Assembly: GCF_963678635.1 (NCBI RefSeq)
Contig: NC_087063.1
Coordinates: 6,914,386-6,978,385, forward strand
Direction of reading: 5' to 3'
Source: Symsagittifera roscoffensis
Lineage: Eukaryota; Xenacoelomorpha; Acoela; Convolutidae
DNA: 64,000 nucleotides
Made by a program: the position numbers and the translations under genes. The notes beneath the pieces are model-generated. The model searched no databases, was not told the DNA's origin, and saw nothing but the letters and a program-made list of their open reading frames with translations. Positions 26,787 to 38,013 of this stretch are shown one piece after another. The first letter of the stretch is position 1; every line of letters starts with the position of its first letter.

Positions 26787-27450
26787 GCAGATCAGAGCGG
26801 AAAGAAAAAAAAAGCGAAAAAATCTGAAAAAAAACTATAAAATTATGCCAGTTATTTATTCATATTCTAGATTTATAGCAAATTTTTGAACATTATCATT
26901 AGTTAATCAACAAATACGTTACAAAAAGTTTATCAAAAATGTTTAAAATCAATTAAAATCACAAGAAGGCTGTAGTTGAGTGCAGATGATGGTTGGTTCA
27001 TAGTAGATTCTGGTTGACGATATTCTGGTTGATGATGGTATAAAAAGATGACGTAAAAAGATTGAGAACCAAAGAAGATCTGAAATGCAAACAATAGATT
27101 AATAGCTGTGGGGGATTATTTACCCTAAATTGGGACAGAAACCGCAGCCCTATAATGTAAAAGCTATTGGACAACGAAGACTATGATGCAATGAGACCAC
27201 CAAAAAGAGCAAATTGAAACATCATTTCGTTCGTAATTATAAATGAACGATCGGGCACCCTCCTTGCTAAACTACCTCTTTTCCCTCCCCCACAACCCCA
27301 CACACCCTCCAACACGACCCCACGTCAGGTTAACCTTAAAAAACTGGGCTAGGCTTCTGGCTGGTTAACTAAAAAAAATGTCAACTACAATTAAAAGAAG
27401 GTCACGCTCACAACAATTTCAACTACCAAAGCTGTCAGATTTCTATTCTT
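26787..27450. repeat. non-satellite part of a degenerate 1.14-kb unit
   Basis: Starts at agcggaaagaaaa, in the middle of the unit, and carries the same landmarks as the other units (about 26,890, 27,000 and 27,260-27,370). The satellite on both sides replaces the rest of the unit. Confidence 0.8.
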
Positions 27451-29731
27451 TTTCCAGAAATCAGGGTCAATTTCATTCGACAGAGTCAAAACCTGAGCAT
27501 ATAGGCGTCGATTTTAGTCGACAGTGTCAACACATGAGCATATCAGGGTCGGTTTTAATCGACAGAGTCGACAAATGAGCGTACGAGGGTTATTTTAAGT
27601 CAACAGATTCGACACATAAGCAGATCAGAAATAATTTTAGTCATCAGAGTTGACAAATGTTCATATCAGGGTCAATTTAACTGGACAGTGTTCGACTTAT
27701 GAGCATATCACAGTCAATTCTTTTCGACAGAGTCGACAAATGGGTACATCAGTCTCAATCAGAGTCGACAGAGTCGACACATGAACCGAACATGGTCAAT
27801 TCTTTTCGACAGAGTCGACACATGTGTTTATCAGGATCCTTTTGAGTCGACAGAGTCGACACGTGATTATATCAGGGTCAATTTTACTCGACAGAGTCGA
27901 AACCTGAGCATATCTCCGTCGATTTCAATCGCCAGTGTCGACATATGCGCAGATCAGGGTGAATTTTGTCCTACAGAGTCAACACATGGGTATGAAAGGG
28001 TCCATTTGAGTCGACAGAGTCGACACATGATCATATCAAGGTCGATTTTATTCGACAGAGTCGAAACATGAGCAAATCTGCATTGATTTCAGGCGACAGT
28101 GTCGACTTATGAGACAATCAGGGTCAATCGCAGTCGACAGAGTCATCACAAGAGTCAAACAGGGTCAATTTCATTCCACAGAGTCAAAACTTGAGTATAT
28201 CTGGGTCGATTTCAGTCGACAGAGTCGATATATGAGCCAATCAGGGTCAATTCTTTTCGACAGAGTCGACACATGTGTTTATCAGGATGCTTTTGAGTCG
28301 ACAGAGTCGACACGTGATTATATCAGGGTCAATTTTACTCGACAGAGTCGAAACCTGAGCATATCGGCGTCAATTTCATTCGACAGTGTCGACACATGAG
28401 CAGATGAGGGTGAATTTTGTTCTACAGAGTCGACACATGGGTTTATCAGGGTCCATTTGAGTCGACAGAGTCGACACATTATCATATCAGGGTCAATTTC
28501 ATTCGACAGAGTCGAAACATGAGCATATCTGCGTCGATTTCAGTCGACAGTGTCGACATATGAGCAGATCAGGGTGAATTTTGCGACACATGGGTTTATA
28601 AATGTCGATTTCAGGAGACAGTGTCGACTTTGAAGCCAATCAGGGTCAATCGCAGTCGACAGAGTCAACACATGAGCAGATCAGGATGAATTTTGTTCTA
28701 CAGAGTCGACACATGGGTTTATCAGGGTCCATTTGAGTCGACAGAGTCGACACGTGATCATATCAGGGTGAATTTCATTACACAGAGTCAAAACCTGAGC
28801 ATATCTGCGTCGATTTCATTCGACAGTGTCGACATATGAGCAGATCAGGGTGAATTTTGTTCTACAGAGTCGACACATGGGTTTATCAGTGTCCATTTGA
28901 GTCAATAGAGTCGACTTATGATCATATCAGGGTCGATTTCATTCGACAGAGTCAAAACCTGAGCATATCTGCGTCGATTTCATTCGACGGTATCGACATA
29001 TGAGCAGATCAGGGTGAATTTTGCGACACATGGGTTTATAAATGTCGATTTCAGGAGACAGTGTCGACTTTGAAGCCAATCAGGGTCAATCGCAGTCGAC
29101 AGAGTCAACACATGAGCAGATCAGGATGAATTTTGTTCTACAGAGTCGACACATGGGTTTATCTGGGTCAATTTTACTCGACAGAGTCAAAACCTGAGCA
29201 TATCTCCGTCGATTTCATTCGTCAGTGTCGACACATGAGCACATCAGGGTAAATTTTGTTCTATAGAGTCGACACATGGGTTTATCAGGGTCCATTTGAG
29301 TCAACAGAGTCGACACGTGATCATATCAGGGTCAATTTCATTCCACAGAGTCCAAACCTGAGTATATCTGGGTCGATTTCAGTCGACAGATTCGACATAT
29401 GAGCCAATCAGGGTCAATTGTTTTCGACATAGTCGACACATGGGTTTATCAGGGCCCATTTGAGTCGACAGAGTCGACACATTATCATATCAGGGTCGAT
29501 TTCATTCGACAGAGTCGAAACATGAGCATATCTGCGTCGATTTCAGTCGACAGTGTCGCAACAAGAGCCAATCAGGTTCGATCACAGTCGACAGAGTCGA
29601 CACATGAGCCAATCAGGGCCAATTTGATTTGACAGTGTCGAAACCTGAGCATACCTGCGTCCATTTCAGTCGACAGAATCGACATATGAGCCAATCAGGG
29701 TCAGTCACAGTCGACAGAGTCGAACCATGAG
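27451..29731. repeat. 41-bp satellite array, second long block
   Basis: Same monomer as at 25,086. Segments of several monomers are repeated as larger blocks: a stretch with the unusual junction gtgaattttgcgacacatgg occurs at about 28,573 and 29,012, and again at about 31,045. This indicates duplication of multi-monomer segments. Confidence 0.9.
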
Positions 29732-30980
29732 AGTAGTATGCGTATAGTGCGTTAGGATCGGGGGGGGGGGGGGGTTGTTGTCATACATGGATGACCATTA
29801 GGTATAAATCATAATGGTCACCATGTATTAAATGATCAGCAATGGTCACCATGTAATAATCCTAATTGTCACCATGTATAATTTTATACCTAATGGTCAC
29901 TATGTAATAATCCTAATTGTCACCATGTATAATTTTATACCTAAAAGTCCTCATGTAAAACTTCGGTATATTATTGAGTATTCCCACTGAACGTTGTGGA
30001 AACGGGAATGGAATTAGGTTTTGGTCGGTGCATGTTTTCCCTTCAAAAGTTTGGGGGTATTGGTTTGCTTGCATGTAAAATGACGTTATATACCTATTAT
30101 ATGCGACCAAACTATATGGTATATAGGAAAGCACAAGATTTTGGCAGCGTAGCTTAACTGTTGGCTGCGGTGAACGATTTCCTTCAAAAATGCATGTTAT
30201 ATTGCTGAATCTCGAAGAAAGCAAAATTCGTCAAGTGCGGCGGCCGCCACCTCTATTTAGGCAAAAATTAATAATCAATTTGACCAAAATAAGAATGAAA
30301 AATTTCGTTCAGCCAATTGAAGGTAAAAACAAAGAACAATTATGGAACACTGAAAACTCTAAAATGATGAAATTGGCTTGAAAATTTTGACATTTCCATT
30401 TTCCGTGTCTACAGGAGACTGAAAAATAAACGTCTGAAATCGATGACAAAAACTTTGATTTGATAGAAAGGTTGAAAGAGCTAAAATGTTGAAGTGGCTA
30501 AAGATCTTGAAAAACGAGAACACTGATGAAAGCCAAAAGGGCCCATTAATTTTGCTGCAACCATTACTAAGACGTGTACCTAACTTGTTACTATAAAATT
30601 GAAGTGGAACAAAATTTCTTGGGGTCCGAGTAGAGGAAAACGCATGGCGCTCGACTCTCAGCCGAAAGGCGGCGTTTCGAAACCCGTCCGGAAATTGTAC
30701 TGAAAGGAGGCAACAGTAGCCGGTATGGTGATATCCCCCCATAGATCGATTTTGTACTTTTTTCTCACTTTGATAAAAAGCTTAACTTATCGAATTACTG
30801 CTATTCAGTTAACAATTGTGTAAAATTTCAATTACTAAAAGAATGTATTGTTCAAAATTGAATTGTAAAATGCATATATCAACCATATTAAATGGTTAGT
30901 TAATGGGTAAGCATGTGAGTTAGGAAAAGTTTCAAAACAAGATCAGTTATATAAACAAAATCAGAAGCATCACCATTAAA
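29732..30980. mobile_element. Polinton/Maverick end, truncated copy 1
   Basis: Begins agtagtatgcgtatagtgcg directly after satellite and matches 32,050-33,292. It contains a G15 run at 29,760-29,774, two 51-bp tandem repeats built from gtcaccatg at about 29,842-29,943, and about 1 kb with no recognised gene. Its right edge keeps only the last roughly 26 codons of the protease. I infer that it is the terminal part of the Polinton because copy 2 is continuous with Polinton genes, and Polinton ends usually start with AG. The far inverted repeat is not in the window, so the exact end is unproven. Confidence 0.55.
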
Positions 30981-32049
30981 GAGTCAAAACCTGAGCATAT
31001 CTGCGTCGATTTCATTCGACGGTATCGACATATGAGCAGATCAGGGTGAATTTTGCGACACATGGGTTTATAAATGTCGATTTCAGGAGACAGTGTCGAC
31101 TTTGAAGCCAATCAGGGTCAATCGCAGTCGACAGAGTCAACACATGAGCAGATCAGGATGAATTTTGTTCTACAGAGTCGACACATGGGTTTATCAGGGT
31201 CAATTTTACTCGACAGAGTCAAAACCTGAGCATATCTCCGTCGATTTCATTCGTCAGTGTCGACACATGAGCACATCAGGGTAAATTTTGTTCTATAGAG
31301 TCGACACATGGGTTTATCAGGGTCCATTTGAGTCAACAGAGTCGACACGTGATCATATCAGGGTCAATTTCATTCCACAGGGTCCAAACCTGAGTATATC
31401 TGGGTCGATTTTAGTCGACAGATTCGACATATGAGCCAATCAGGGTCAATTGTTTCGACAGAGTCGACACATGTGTTTATCAGGATCCTTTTGAGTCGAC
31501 AGAGTCGACTTATGATCATATCAGGGTCGATTGCATTCGACAGAGTCGAAACCTGAGCATATCTGCGTCGATTTCAAGAGACAGTGTCAACTTATAAGCC
31601 AATCAGGGTCAATCGCAGTCGACAGAGTCAACACATGAGTCAATCAGGGTCAATTTTATTTGACAGAGTCAAAACCTGAGCATATCTGCGTCGATTTCAG
31701 TCAACAGAGTCGACATATGAGCCAATCAGGGTCAATTGTTTTCGACATAGTCGACAAATGGGTTTATCAGGGCCCATTTGAGTCGACAGAGTCGACACAT
31801 TATCATATCAGGGTCGATTTCATTCGACAGAGTCGAAACATGAGCATATCTGCGTCGATTTCAGTCGACAGTGTCGCAACATGAGCCAATCAGGGTCGAT
31901 CACAGTCGACAGAGTCGACACATGAGCCAATCAGGGCCAATTTGATTTGACAGTGTCGAAACCTGAGCATATCTGCGTCCATTTCAGTCGACAGAATCGA
32001 CATATGAGCCAATCAGGGTCAATCACAGTCGACAGAGTCGAACCATGAG
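30981..32049. repeat. 41-bp satellite array, third block
   Basis: Satellite part of the second copy of the tandem duplication, about 25 monomers. It follows the pattern of 28,949-29,731 and then carries extra monomers before rejoining it. Confidence 0.9.
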
Positions 32050-33211
32050 AGTAGTATGCATATAGTGCGTTAGGATCGGGGGGGGGGGTTGTCATACATG
32101 GATGACCATTAGGTATAAATCATAATGGTCACCATGTATTAAATGATCAGCAATGGTCACCATGTAATAATCCTAATTGTCACCATGTATAATTTTATAC
32201 CTAATGGTCACTATGTAATAATCCTAATTGTCACCATGTATAATTTTATACCTAAAAGTCCTCATGTAAAACTTCGGTATATTATTGAGTATTCCCACTG
32301 AACGTTGTGGAAACGGGAATGGAATTAGGTTTTGGTCGGTGCATGTTTTCCCTTCAAAAGTTTGGGGGTATTGGTTTGCTTGCATGTAAAATGACGTTAT
32401 ATACCTATTATATGCGACCAAACTATATGGTATATAGGAAAGCACAAGATTTTGGCAGCGTAGCTTAACTGTTGGCTGCGGTGAACGATTTCCTTCAAAA
32501 ATGCATGTTTTATTGCTGAATCTCGAAGAAAGCAAAATTCGTCAAGTGCGGCGGCCGCCACCTCTATTTAGGCAAAAATTAATAATCAATTTGACCAAAA
32601 TAAGAATGAAAAATTTCGTTCAGCCAATTGAAGGTAAAAACAACGAACAATTATGGAACACTGAAAACTCTAAAATGATGAAATTGGCTTGAAAAATTTG
32701 ACATTTCCATTTTCCGTGTCTACAGGAGACTGAAAAATAAACGTCTGAAATCGATGACAAAAACTTTGATTTGATAGAAAGGTTGAAAGAGCTAAAAGGT
32801 TGAAGTGGCTAAAGATCTTGAAAAACGAGAATACTGATGAAAGCCAAAAGTGCCCATTAATTTTGCTGCAACCATTACTAAGACGTGTACCTAACTTGTT
32901 ACTATAAAATTGAAGTGGAACAAAATTTCTTGGGGTCCGAGTAGAGGAAAACGCATGGCGCTCGACTCTCAGCCGAAAGGCGGCGTTTCGAAACCCGTCC
33001 GGAAATTGTGCTGAAAGGAGGCAACAGTAGCTGGTATGGTGATATCCCCCCATAGATCGATTTTCTACTTTTTTTCTCACTTTGATAAAAAGCTTAACTT
33101 ATCGAATTACTGCTATTCAGTTAACAATTGTGTAAAATTTCAATTACTAAAAGAATGTATTGTTCAAAATTGAATTGTAAAATGTATATATCAACCATAT
33201 TAAATGGTTAG

Positions 33212-33658
33212 TTAATGGGTAAGCATGTGAGTTAGGAAACGTTTCAAAACATGATCAGTTATATAAACAAAATCAGAAGCATCACCATTAAAGTTTTTAT
33301 CAAAAATCAAATGTGCAATATAAATACAAAAAGAACCGCACATGGTAGAGTTTGAGTCTTGCATGGGATAGTTTGTCATCAATTCAGTCACTTGATGAAA
33401 ATTCTCGTTCAATCGTTTATACAGATTGGTGTACTGCCAGAGAGGAAGACCGAGAGGATCAGCGAAGTATAAAACATTTCTTCTGTTGCATATCACAATC
33501 CAATGTGTCCCCGGAGAATCTGATTTTGAAGTGTTCACAATCATAAAGATGTTGTTTGGGATGTGAGGTGGAAAATTGTCGGCTGCAAATACTCCAAAAA
33601 ACTTATATTTCAGATGTTTACAATTCTGAATGAGGTCCTGCAACTGGATTTCATCCAT
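33212..33658 (-). CDS. Polinton adenain-like cysteine protease
   Basis: The 148-aa product is a C5-type (adenovirus protease fold) cysteine protease, which in Polintons and adenoviruses matures capsid proteins. The catalytic set is visible and well spaced: His52 in GTHWIV, Asp67 in FADP, Gln100 and Cys107 in MQDSNSTMCGSFC, with the seven-residue Gln-to-Cys spacing of adenain. Length is short against adenain (about 204 aa) but within the Polinton range. The ATG at 33658 lies 2 nt past the stop of the capsid gene, consistent with tight late-gene packing. The last 26 residues fall in the segment duplicated at 30.9 kb. The frame is intact, so this is the best preserved gene of the fragment. Confidence 0.85.
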   Translation of the reverse strand: MDEIQLQDLIQNCKHLKYKFFGVFAADNFPPHIPNNIFMIVNTSKSDSPGTHWIVICNRRNVLYFADPLGLPLWQYTNLYKRLNENFHQVTELMTNYPMQDSNSTMCGSFCIYIAHLIFDKNFNGDASDFVYITDHVLKRFLTHMLTH

Positions 33659-33660
33659 TT

Positions 33661-34899
33661 TCAGACTGTCGAAATGGGAAGGACGTTCTTTTTAACTTTG
33701 CGGTCGGCGGTAATAAATACATTGGATGAGCGTATACCCCAAACAAAAATTTCCAGGTTTGCTGTCAAAGCGTTTGAGAATTGAAGATCGAGTGAAACTG
33801 AGCAGTTAGTAAGTTCTGGATGCAAGAAGTCATGAGCTGCCTGCTGTGTGCTAGTGAGATCAAAACACATAATAAAGTGCTGTTGGTAGTTATCCAGAGT
33901 GATTCCCAGCCCGCAGTGCAATAAACCCAGCGCTGATAGTGTGTTGAAGAAGAGACGTCTATGATCTTGTGTACTGATTGGTGTACTTGCTATTGGTAAA
34001 CCATTTCGTCTCAAAGTAACATGCTCCAGTCCAAATTTTTGATAATGAAAAGGATTCGTTCGGTTTGTTCCTAGAAATGCATTATTTGTGTTCAATGCTA
34101 TGATAATTTGTCTCACCGGTTCACGAGCAAAAATATCTTCCTGTTGCCAGCTGCGCTGACCAGCTGTTGCAAGAAATGTTTTTGTAATTTCTTCTTGATA
34201 TGGGTAGTTCGCAGGAGTTTCGAGCAAAGTTGATTCAATGGCAGAGAGCACATGGTCGGTCACAGTCATTTTTCTAACATATAGGTTCGCTTCGAGTATT
34301 TGCAGTTTTTAATGATTGGCAGCATCTTCCGATATAATGAGAAAGTCTTCATGAGAACGTCTGTAGGAAAGTCTGAGGGTAACACCGCTCAACAAATGCT
34401 TGTCACATGTGAAAAAATCGACTCCAGCGGGTCCATAGAACCAAATTTCCCTCGATTCACGGACCAGTTCTCGTTGAGATGTTAAATCAGCTGCATCTAT
34501 TGCAGCGGGATTGTTTTCAAAACGATATCCCTGACACTTAAGCCATGAGTCCTTGGCTCCTTTGCTGTTAGAAAATTCTGTTCCAATAAAGTTTTTATGC
34601 GCAAAATTACTATTGGCATTTGAGATTTTGAGTCCATTAGCAGAGAGGGTACAGTCAGAGAAAAGGGAATACAGGGAGTTGTTTACGAGGAACGGTGAAT
34701 CAGACACTGTAGGATCAGTGTTGTCGTATCGCAGATCAGCTCCACTTGATTGCGTTACTTTGCATCGTATTTCCAAATAAATTTTTTGCAGGTCAACAAA
34801 ATTATTACGGTCACCGGTGATTTCAAATTCAAGCATTGGTCCATTAGGTGAATAGACAGGTCCAATTTTTTGATCAAAAGCGTTTTCAAAAGTAATCAA
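33661..34899 (-). pseudogene. Polinton capsid protein (F54H12.2-like), broken by one in-frame stop
   Basis: Two open parts, 34309-34899 (196 aa) and 33661-34269 (202 aa), are in the same frame, separated by a TAA at 34309-34311 and 13 sense codons. Together they have the length and pattern of the F54H12.2-like proteins of Polintons. The N-terminal part has an L-E-F-x-I-x-G-like strand and a polar jelly-roll-like stretch. The C-terminal part has NPFHYQKFGLEH, then FDLT and late beta strands (about 180 residues in). Such proteins are thought to be the double jelly-roll major capsid protein; that assignment is from family knowledge, not visible in the sequence. The ATG at 34899 is preceded by a 57-nt gap after the basic gene. 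Confidence 0.75.
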
Positions 34900-34956
34900 A
34901 AGAGGTTGTTTTCAAACAAATCCAGAGAGCTATGGGTAGCTTCATTGGGTAACAAA

Positions 34957-35184
34957 TTAGCGATCATTTTTAATGTTTGAGAAAAAATCTGCTCGACTTC
35001 TCACTGGTCTGGTTTTTCTTCGAATGGTTGTTTTTCTTTTTCGAGCCCCTACTGACCTTCTTCTTCGTAATCCATTCATTGGTCTCTTTCGACAAGGTCG
35101 TCTACCACCACCGAGTTGTTTTCTTGCAGTTTTTGTGACAGTGTTTTTCAATGCTTGTTTAGGAGACTTCTTTTCATAAATAAC
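34957..35184 (-). pseudogene. small basic Polinton protein, 5' truncated
   Basis: About 74 residues remain, roughly a third of them Arg or Lys in the stretch RKRPMNGLRRRRSVGARKRK. The listed start at 35151 is a TTG; the frame stays open upstream to the junction with the retroelement fragment at about 35,184 with no ATG, so the true start has probably been lost. It contains LGGGR, which fits the adenain cleavage pattern of a hydrophobic residue, any residue, Gly, Gly, then cut. Position just before the capsid gene and composition suggest a DNA-condensing core protein comparable with adenovirus mu/pX. Homology is not shown and the function is inferred. Confidence 0.5.
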
Positions 35185-35349
35185 GTGTATCTTGTATCAT
35201 TTCCATTGATGATACATCTAAGGTATTCTTGTAGTGAACGGTTCATACCTTCGACTAAGCCGTTTGTCCAAGGTGCATGAGATGTACGTGGTTTGTGTTT
35301 GATGTTATATAAATGACATAGTGTGATGATTTCATTATTTATGAATTCT
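35185..35349 (-). pseudogene. inverted fragment of gypsy-type integrase
   Basis: A 165-bp piece matches, in inverse orientation, the plus-strand integrase copy at about 35,944-36,109. It shares that copy's variants: no 10-bp insertion, and acgtgg where the 55-64 kb copy has acgtcg. It abuts the Polinton basic gene on its left. On its right is a 13-bp Polinton string, tgtttaggagact, which also occurs at 35,156. Confidence 0.85.
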
Positions 35350-35361
35350 GTTTAGGAGACT

Positions 35362-37059
35362 CCCATACTCACAATGGATAAAAAATAACACCCAGCAAAA
35401 TAGAGTTAAACAATAATCGCATAAAAAAGACCTTTTTCCGTTAATTGAAAAAGAAAATCTAACTGATAAAATAAATTTATCAGGACCACAAACAAACGAT
35501 TCAAAATACACAATAAATCAAGTTTTTGACCTCCATGACCCACTTAACACAATTCCTTTATCTAAATTAGAAATTGAAAACATTTTTCTCCCCCCAACTG
35601 ATAAAATTACAATTATTACCTTGAAACAATATCAAAATCTTGACCCAGAAATTAGACAACTAAAATCATGGCACAAATATAAAACTAAACCCGTAAAGGC
35701 AGATACCACAATTTTAGGAAATAAAACACTCCTCCGATATTTTCGAAAATTTAATAATACAACAATTAATGAAAACACAGACCTTCTAGAATACCAATTA
35801 AATGAATCTACAGTTCCCTGTCTCCCTTTAAGTATGATTTTTATAGCTTTTAACATTTCACATACACAAAACATTAAAAGACACTCTGGATCAGAGAAAA
35901 CATATTCAAATTTCATACAAAATTTTAGTTACAGACAACGGTACAGAATTCATAAATAACGAAATCATCACACTATGTCATTTATATAACATCAAACACA
36001 AACCACGTACATCTCATGCACCTTGGACAAACGGCTTAGTCGAAGGTATGAACCGTTCACTACAAGAATACCTTAGATGTATCATCAATGGAAATGATAC
36101 AAGATACACCGAATGGTCAGCAGATGTAAAACTATTTCCCTTAGCATCTAATTCACAAATCACGACAACTCCAGGAATGTCACCATATGAAATGGTTTTT
36201 AATCAAAAGCCACGCAAACCAATTATGTTTACAGCAAACTCTCATAAAATTGCACAAAGTCATTGTCAACCGAATAAAGACTCAATTTGTTATAACCTAC
36301 CTTTACACACACATGATGAAGATCATTTTCATCACCCACAAATTCTTAAATTAGCCTCCGGTACACACACCGAATGGATTTTAAATAGAGATAAAAAACA
36401 CAATGAAATTTACCAAAAAGTAACAAAAAATTTGTTACAAAGGCAAAACATTAATGAACAAATAAATTCACGCTTTACACCAGCCTCCGATTCAAAAATT
36501 GGAACATTTGTTTTATTACCCAATTTTAACACTCAAAAAGGAATTTCTAAAAAATTACAACCCCTTCGTAAAGGACCATACCAAATAATTGCCAAACCCA
36601 CTGACGTCACATATGAAATCACCGACTCAGACCAAAAAGAAATTGTTCAACATCGAAACAATCTATTACCTTATTACCCAAAAGAATACGCACTACGCGA
36701 ATTAACTCAGTTATATTCCTTCACAGGTTTAAAAGTTATTCAAAATAACCCACATACGGAAAATAATAAAAAAGAACTACATGAAACTCACCTCGAAAAC
36801 CAAAATAAAAAATCAACTACAACGAAAAACAATACAAAAAAGCTAGATCAAAATATTCCTCAAAAAGAAAGAAAAAATAGAAAAATGACAGAAAAAATTA
36901 TACCCCAAGAACAAGTCGACAAATCAGAACACAGAGAATCATCACGACTTAGAAATCAACCACGCAAAAATTATAAAACATTCATCCCACAATCTAAAAT
37001 ATTAAAGAAAGTTGAATTTCAAAAACAGCTTTAATTTTACAATTAATAATCTTTGCACC
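35362..37059 (+). pseudogene. partial inverted copy of gypsy-type integrase region
   Basis: Inverse copy of 55,084-57,110. It starts at ccatactcacaatgg in the RNase H/integrase linker, shares the in-frame TAA near 35,408, then carries the integrase zinc-binding start (35621-35959). About 345 bp spanning the rest of the HHCC region and the first catalytic Asp are deleted at an aaatttt microhomology near 35,925. The second catalytic Asp (TDNG, at about 35,940) and the rest of integrase follow in another frame (36048-37034, 328 aa) with the NGLVEG glutamate, a GPY/F-type module around KGPYQII and a basic tail. The copy is interrupted at 37,060 by the 17.2-kb LTR element and resumes for 80 bp at 54,244. 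Confidence 0.85.
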
Positions 37060-37983
37060 TGTGACATTCGACCAGAATGGCCAAAATGCAATCTCTGCAG
37101 AATTCGGGATTTTAGCAGCAAGCCTTCCGAGTTAATGGTTTTGAAGGATTAACGATGTTATTCGGATGATTAGCAGAACGGTGAAGGTCAAGATATTCCC
37201 GTATTTTAAAATTTTAAGATTTCGAAGTGATGACGTAACATTTCTGAGAAATGCTGAAACGGCCATTTTAACAAAAAACGAGTGAAAAAACAGAACAACT
37301 TTTATCTGCGATTGCGAACAGTACGAAAATCGAGATTGAAAAACAACAACGAACTACAGAATAGCAGAGAGCGTTCCGAGTTGCAACTATTGTGCTGCTA
37401 CAATAGTTGCAAGGCCGTTGCGAACAACGGTGAAGGGTGAAAACCAGCCTTCCGAGTTATCGTGAACTTGAGATTAAGGAGCTTGATTCGGCGGATTCAA
37501 GAATCCGGAAGGGTCTCGGGATGGAAACTTTTATTAACTCATATGAACTTTTAGCATCCTGTCATGTCCTGACTTGAATTTAACTAATATTTGGATTAGT
37601 TTTGACAAGGATGAGGTGCTAAGAGTTGTGGGGGAAAGGGTTGATCCATCTTCGATGGAGATGATGATTTTTATCTACTGAACAAAAACAATAGTAATAT
37701 AATAAGTAGTAGCCCTGTTTTTAGGAGTGACCTCGTGGTCTGGGGATACTGAGACCCAGCCATGAGCTCACTATTTTGCATGTAATTCAGTTAATTTGAG
37801 CGTTCTGGTCGAAGCCGGAGAACAGTGACGTTTTTGTCGACCCGATGTTAGAAAAGACCACCGAAAAGTACTGGCTTGGTAGAGACGGTGAAAAACATGC
37901 AAAGCTCTGTTTAGACGCTAGCCAGTCGTCTTAAGACTTAGTTTTGTTATCCGTCGATATGTATCTTCCGGGCGAATGTTACA
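37060..37983 (+). repeat. 5' LTR
   Basis: 924 bp, TGTGACA to TGTTACA, repeated at 53321-54243. It holds two adjacent perfect hairpins: 13-bp arms at 37381-37393 and 37400-37412, then 6-bp arms at 37415-37420 and 37425-37430. It also has several copies of the leader motif in both orientations (CCTTCCGAGTT near 37123 and 37449, TCCGGAAGGGTC at 37504-37515). A weak AT box, taatataataag, lies near 37,695. The R boundaries cannot be set from sequence. Confidence 0.95.
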
Positions 37984-37995
37984 TGTATGTTTTTA

Positions 37996-38013
37996 TGGCG
38001 CTCCTGGGTGTTA
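37996..38013 (+). promoter_or_regulatory. candidate primer binding site
   Basis: TGGCGCTCCTGGGTGTTA starts 12 nt after the LTR. A PBS normally starts TGG, the complement of a tRNA CCA end. I cannot name the tRNA. The 12-nt gap is larger than usual but acceptable for this family. Confidence 0.6.

Larger units (their letters stand above)
28949..33292. repeat. tandem duplication of satellite plus Polinton end
   Basis: The segment starting gagtcaaaacctgagcatat at 28,949 runs to 30,980, then restarts at 30,981 and runs to 33,292. Both copies contain satellite followed by the same 1.24-kb Polinton-end sequence. Copy 2 has about 280 bp more satellite. Copy 1 stops at caccattaaag, where copy 2 continues into the protease gene. 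Copies differ by few substitutions outside G-run length, so the event looks fairly recent. Confidence 0.88.
32050..35184 (-). mobile_element. Polinton/Maverick fragment with late genes
   Basis: The fragment runs from the probable terminus at 32,050 to a break at about 35,184. On the minus strand, in transcription order, it has a small basic protein, a capsid protein and an adenovirus-type cysteine protease, packed with short gaps of 57 and 2 nt. Polinton hallmarks missing here are protein-primed DNA polymerase B, retroviral-type integrase and the packaging ATPase, so about four fifths of a typical 15-20-kb element is absent. The region 32,089-33,211 has no recognised gene. An in-frame stop in the capsid gene and the 5' break show that this copy is dead. 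Confidence 0.8.

Noticed and set aside
25086-29731. CRISPR-like array
   Set aside because: Monomers abut with no unique spacers, the variable part is itself related between monomers, and the setting is a eukaryotic satellite.
25086-32049. ORFs of 66-103 aa within the 41-bp satellite as repeat proteins
   Set aside because: The frames follow the satellite and start and stop at random monomer variants; no non-repeat coding context exists.
29913-33080. 103-136 aa minus-strand ORFs in both copies of the Polinton-end segment
   Set aside because: They are identical only because the segment is duplicated. They show no domain, and plus-strand frames of similar quality overlap them.
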